Shown: in pieces, positions 62,632-64,000 of the stretch | Layout: every line of letters starts with the position of its first letter | Numbering within the stretch: the first letter of the stretch is position 1 | From: JAEUOS01 sp046160545 | GTDB lineage: Bacteria > Pseudomonadota > Gammaproteobacteria > Burkholderiales > JAEUOS01 | Assembly: GCA_046160545.1 (NCBI GenBank) | Contig: JBJXGS010000184.1 | Location: forward strand, 36,435-100,434 | Reading direction: 5' to 3' | DNA length: 64,000 nt | The notes under the pieces: model-generated | Database searches by the model: none | Told to the model about the DNA's origin: nothing | What the model saw: the letters and a program-made list of their open reading frames with translations, nothing else | Position numbers and translations under genes: made by a program

Positions 62632-64000
62632 ATGAACGCACCGCAGAAGCTCGAAGTGCCGACCCGGGTGGTCGAATTCCTGCTTGACGGCAAGCGCGTC
62701 GAGGCCTTCGACGGCGAACCCATTCTCGAGGTTGCCAAGCGTAACGGCGTGGCCATTCCACACCTCTGCTACAAGGAAGGCTATCGCGCCGACGGAAACT
62801 GTCGCGCCTGCGTGGTCGAAATCAAGGGCGAACGCGTGCTCGCGCCCTCGTGTTGCCGCAGCGCGACGCCAGGCATGGAAGTGCGCAGTGACACGCCGCG
62901 CGCGCAGAAGTCGCAGCGCATGGTGCTGGAGTTGCTGCTCTCCGACATGCCGGAGAAGAGCTACAAGCCGGATTCCGAGCTCGACCGCTGGGCAAAGCAT
63001 ATGCATGTCGATGCCGCGCGCCCGGCACTGCGCGGCGTGCCGCGCAGTGCCCCTGCCGCCGACCTTTCGCACCCGGCCATCGCGGTCAACCTGGATGCCT
63101 GTATCCAGTGCACTCGCTGCGTGCGCGCCTGTCGCGAGGAGCAGGTCAACGACGTGATCGGCTATGCAATGCGCGGCGCGGAATCCAGGATCGTCTTCGA
63201 CCTGGACGACGCGATGGGCGAGTCCACCTGCGTGGCTTGCGGCGAATGCGTGCAGGCTTGCCCCACCGGCGCGCTGATGCCGGCCAACGAAGTCGGCAAG
63301 ATTGTTCCGGATCGCGAGGTGGATTCGGTTTGCCCCTACTGCGGCGTCGGCTGCCTGCTCACCTATAAGGTCAAGGACAATCGCATCGTTGCCGTCGACG
63401 GTCGTGACGGCCCGGCCAACCAGAGCCGCCTGTGCGTCAAAGGGCGCTACGGCTTTGACTACGTGCATCACCGCCAGCGCCTGATCAAGCCGCTGATGCG
63501 CCGCGCGGGTGTGCCCAAGACGGCGGACTTCACGGTCGACCCCGAGAACATTGATGCGGTCTTTCGCGAAGCCACCTGGGAGGAGGCGCTTGACGCCGCC
63601 GGCCACGGGCTGAAGTCGATTCGCGATCGCCATGGCAAGTACTCACTGGCAGGTTTTGGTTCGGCCAAGGGCAGCAACGAGGAGGCCTACCTGTTCCAGA
63701 AGCTGGTACGCACCGGTTTCGGCAGCAACAACGTGGACCATTGCACGCGCCTTTGCCATGCCTCGTCGGTGGCTGCGTTGCTTGAAGGCGTGGGCTCGGC
63801 GGCTGTGTCTAACCAGGTCTCGGATGTGCGCCACGCGGAGGTTGTTTTGCTCATCGGCGCCAATCCGACCTCGAATCACCCGGTTGCCGCGACCTGGATC
63901 AAGAACGCCGCCCAGGCCGGCACAAAACTCATCGTCGCCGACCCGCGCCGCAACGAACTGCATCGCCAGGCCTGGCGCTACCTGCAGTTCAAGCCGGACA
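62632..64000 (+). CDS. NAD-dependent formate dehydrogenase alpha subunit, N-terminal part (3' end outside window)
   Basis: 456 residues are visible and the frame has no stop. Order: 2Fe-2S ferredoxin-like domain (PHLCYKEG, NCRACVVEI, PSCCRS), two 4Fe-4S (CIQCTRCVRACREE; CVACGECVQACPTGAL), then the molybdopterin-domain cluster CPYCGVGC. The catalytic residue is Cys375 in DHCTRLCHASS (codon TGC at 63754), not selenocysteine. The NuoG-like HxxxCxxC-type cluster segment expected after the ferredoxin domain is absent; the stretch reads LLLSDMPEKSYKPDS, as I recall for FDH1-type subunits. Mo- or W-dependent bis-MGD enzyme oxidising formate to CO2. Confidence 0.92.
   Translation, partial: MNAPQKLEVPTRVVEFLLDGKRVEAFDGEPILEVAKRNGVAIPHLCYKEGYRADGNCRACVVEIKGERVLAPSCCRSATPGMEVRSDTPRAQKSQRMVLELLLSDMPEKSYKPDSELDRWAKHMHVDAARPALRGVPRSAPAADLSHPAIAVNLDACIQCTRCVRACREEQVNDVIGYAMRGAESRIVFDLDDAMGESTCVACGECVQACPTGALMPANEVGKIVPDREVDSVCPYCGVGCLLTYKVKDNRIVAVDGRDGPANQSRLCVKGRYGFDYVHHRQRLIKPLMRRAGVPKTADFTVDPENIDAVFREATWEEALDAAGHGLKSIRDRHGKYSLAGFGSAKGSNEEAYLFQKLVRTGFGSNNVDHCTRLCHASSVAALLEGVGSAAVSNQVSDVRHAEVVLLIGANPTSNHPVAATWIKNAAQAGTKLIVADPRRNELHRQAWRYLQFKPD

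Noticed and set aside
63754..63756. Selenocysteine in formate dehydrogenase alpha
   Set aside because: The codon at the catalytic position is TGC (Cys), not TGA, and no SECIS-like hairpin is needed.

Overview
The window is a 64 kb piece of a compact, high-GC proteobacterial chromosome with about 60 protein genes, very little intergenic space and many 1-4 base start/stop overlaps. Gene content and order point to Betaproteobacteria, probably Burkholderiales: exbB-exbD-lpxK-trm112-kdsB-adk in a row, a Bug-type (tripartite tricarboxylate) binding protein, DUF3579 and DUF6394 proteins, YajQ, YjgA, a PPi-dependent phosphofructokinase and a membrane pyrophosphatase. I cannot name a genus. I saw no rRNA, tRNA, CRISPR array, insertion sequence or prophage.

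Layout. 1-5.4 kb: end of a B12-binding radical SAM gene, pyrD, a LOG-family gene, DUF3579, rpsT, murJ, a SirB1-like gene. 5.4-15.3 kb (minus strand): exported gamma-glutamyltransferase, a short-chain dehydrogenase, then (in transcription order) exbB-exbD-lpxK-trm112-kdsB-adk-pfp-hppA, joining envelope biogenesis to a pyrophosphate-energy module. 15.5-26.9 kb: xseA, sodB, patatin-like lipase, class I fumarase, a GT41/SPINDLY-like glycosyltransferase, an FlK-like thioesterase, a ketosynthase-ACP pair, a tandem-domain aspartic protease, yajQ, murB. 27-32 kb: a flavin reductase next to a short MetE-core methionine synthase, two related secreted Cys-containing proteins, argF-argG. 32-44.4 kb: DHH protein, malonyl-CoA decarboxylase with a Bug/crotonase/CoA-transferase operon, a YcaQ-like DNA glycosylase, a DinB-DUF1653 fusion, an M19 peptidase, threonine aldolase, a second gamma-glutamyltransferase and a PLP dehydratase. 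44.4-52.8 kb: DUF6394 with a two-RCK ion channel, a DMT permease, acetoacetyl-CoA synthetase, an esterase, mog, yjgA, pmbA. 52.9-57.7 kb: a TRAP transporter with one permease pair and two binding proteins. 57.8-60.6 kb: a Ser/Thr kinase with a cyclic-nucleotide-binding-like domain and a long tail of TTEMAPxF-type repeats. 60.7-64 kb: start of an NAD-linked formate dehydrogenase operon (fused NuoE-NuoF beta subunit, then a truncated alpha subunit) behind a well-placed FNR-type promoter.

The most unusual items are the kinase with its repeated Thr-Thr-Glu tail, the FNR-type promoter of the formate dehydrogenase, the MetE-core plus flavin reductase pair, the tandem retropepsin-like protease, the DinB-DUF1653 fusion, a G9 tract inside the likely argF promoter, and a pair of inverted DnaA boxes between exbB and xseA. 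All functions are inferred from sequence reading only; no database search was run.
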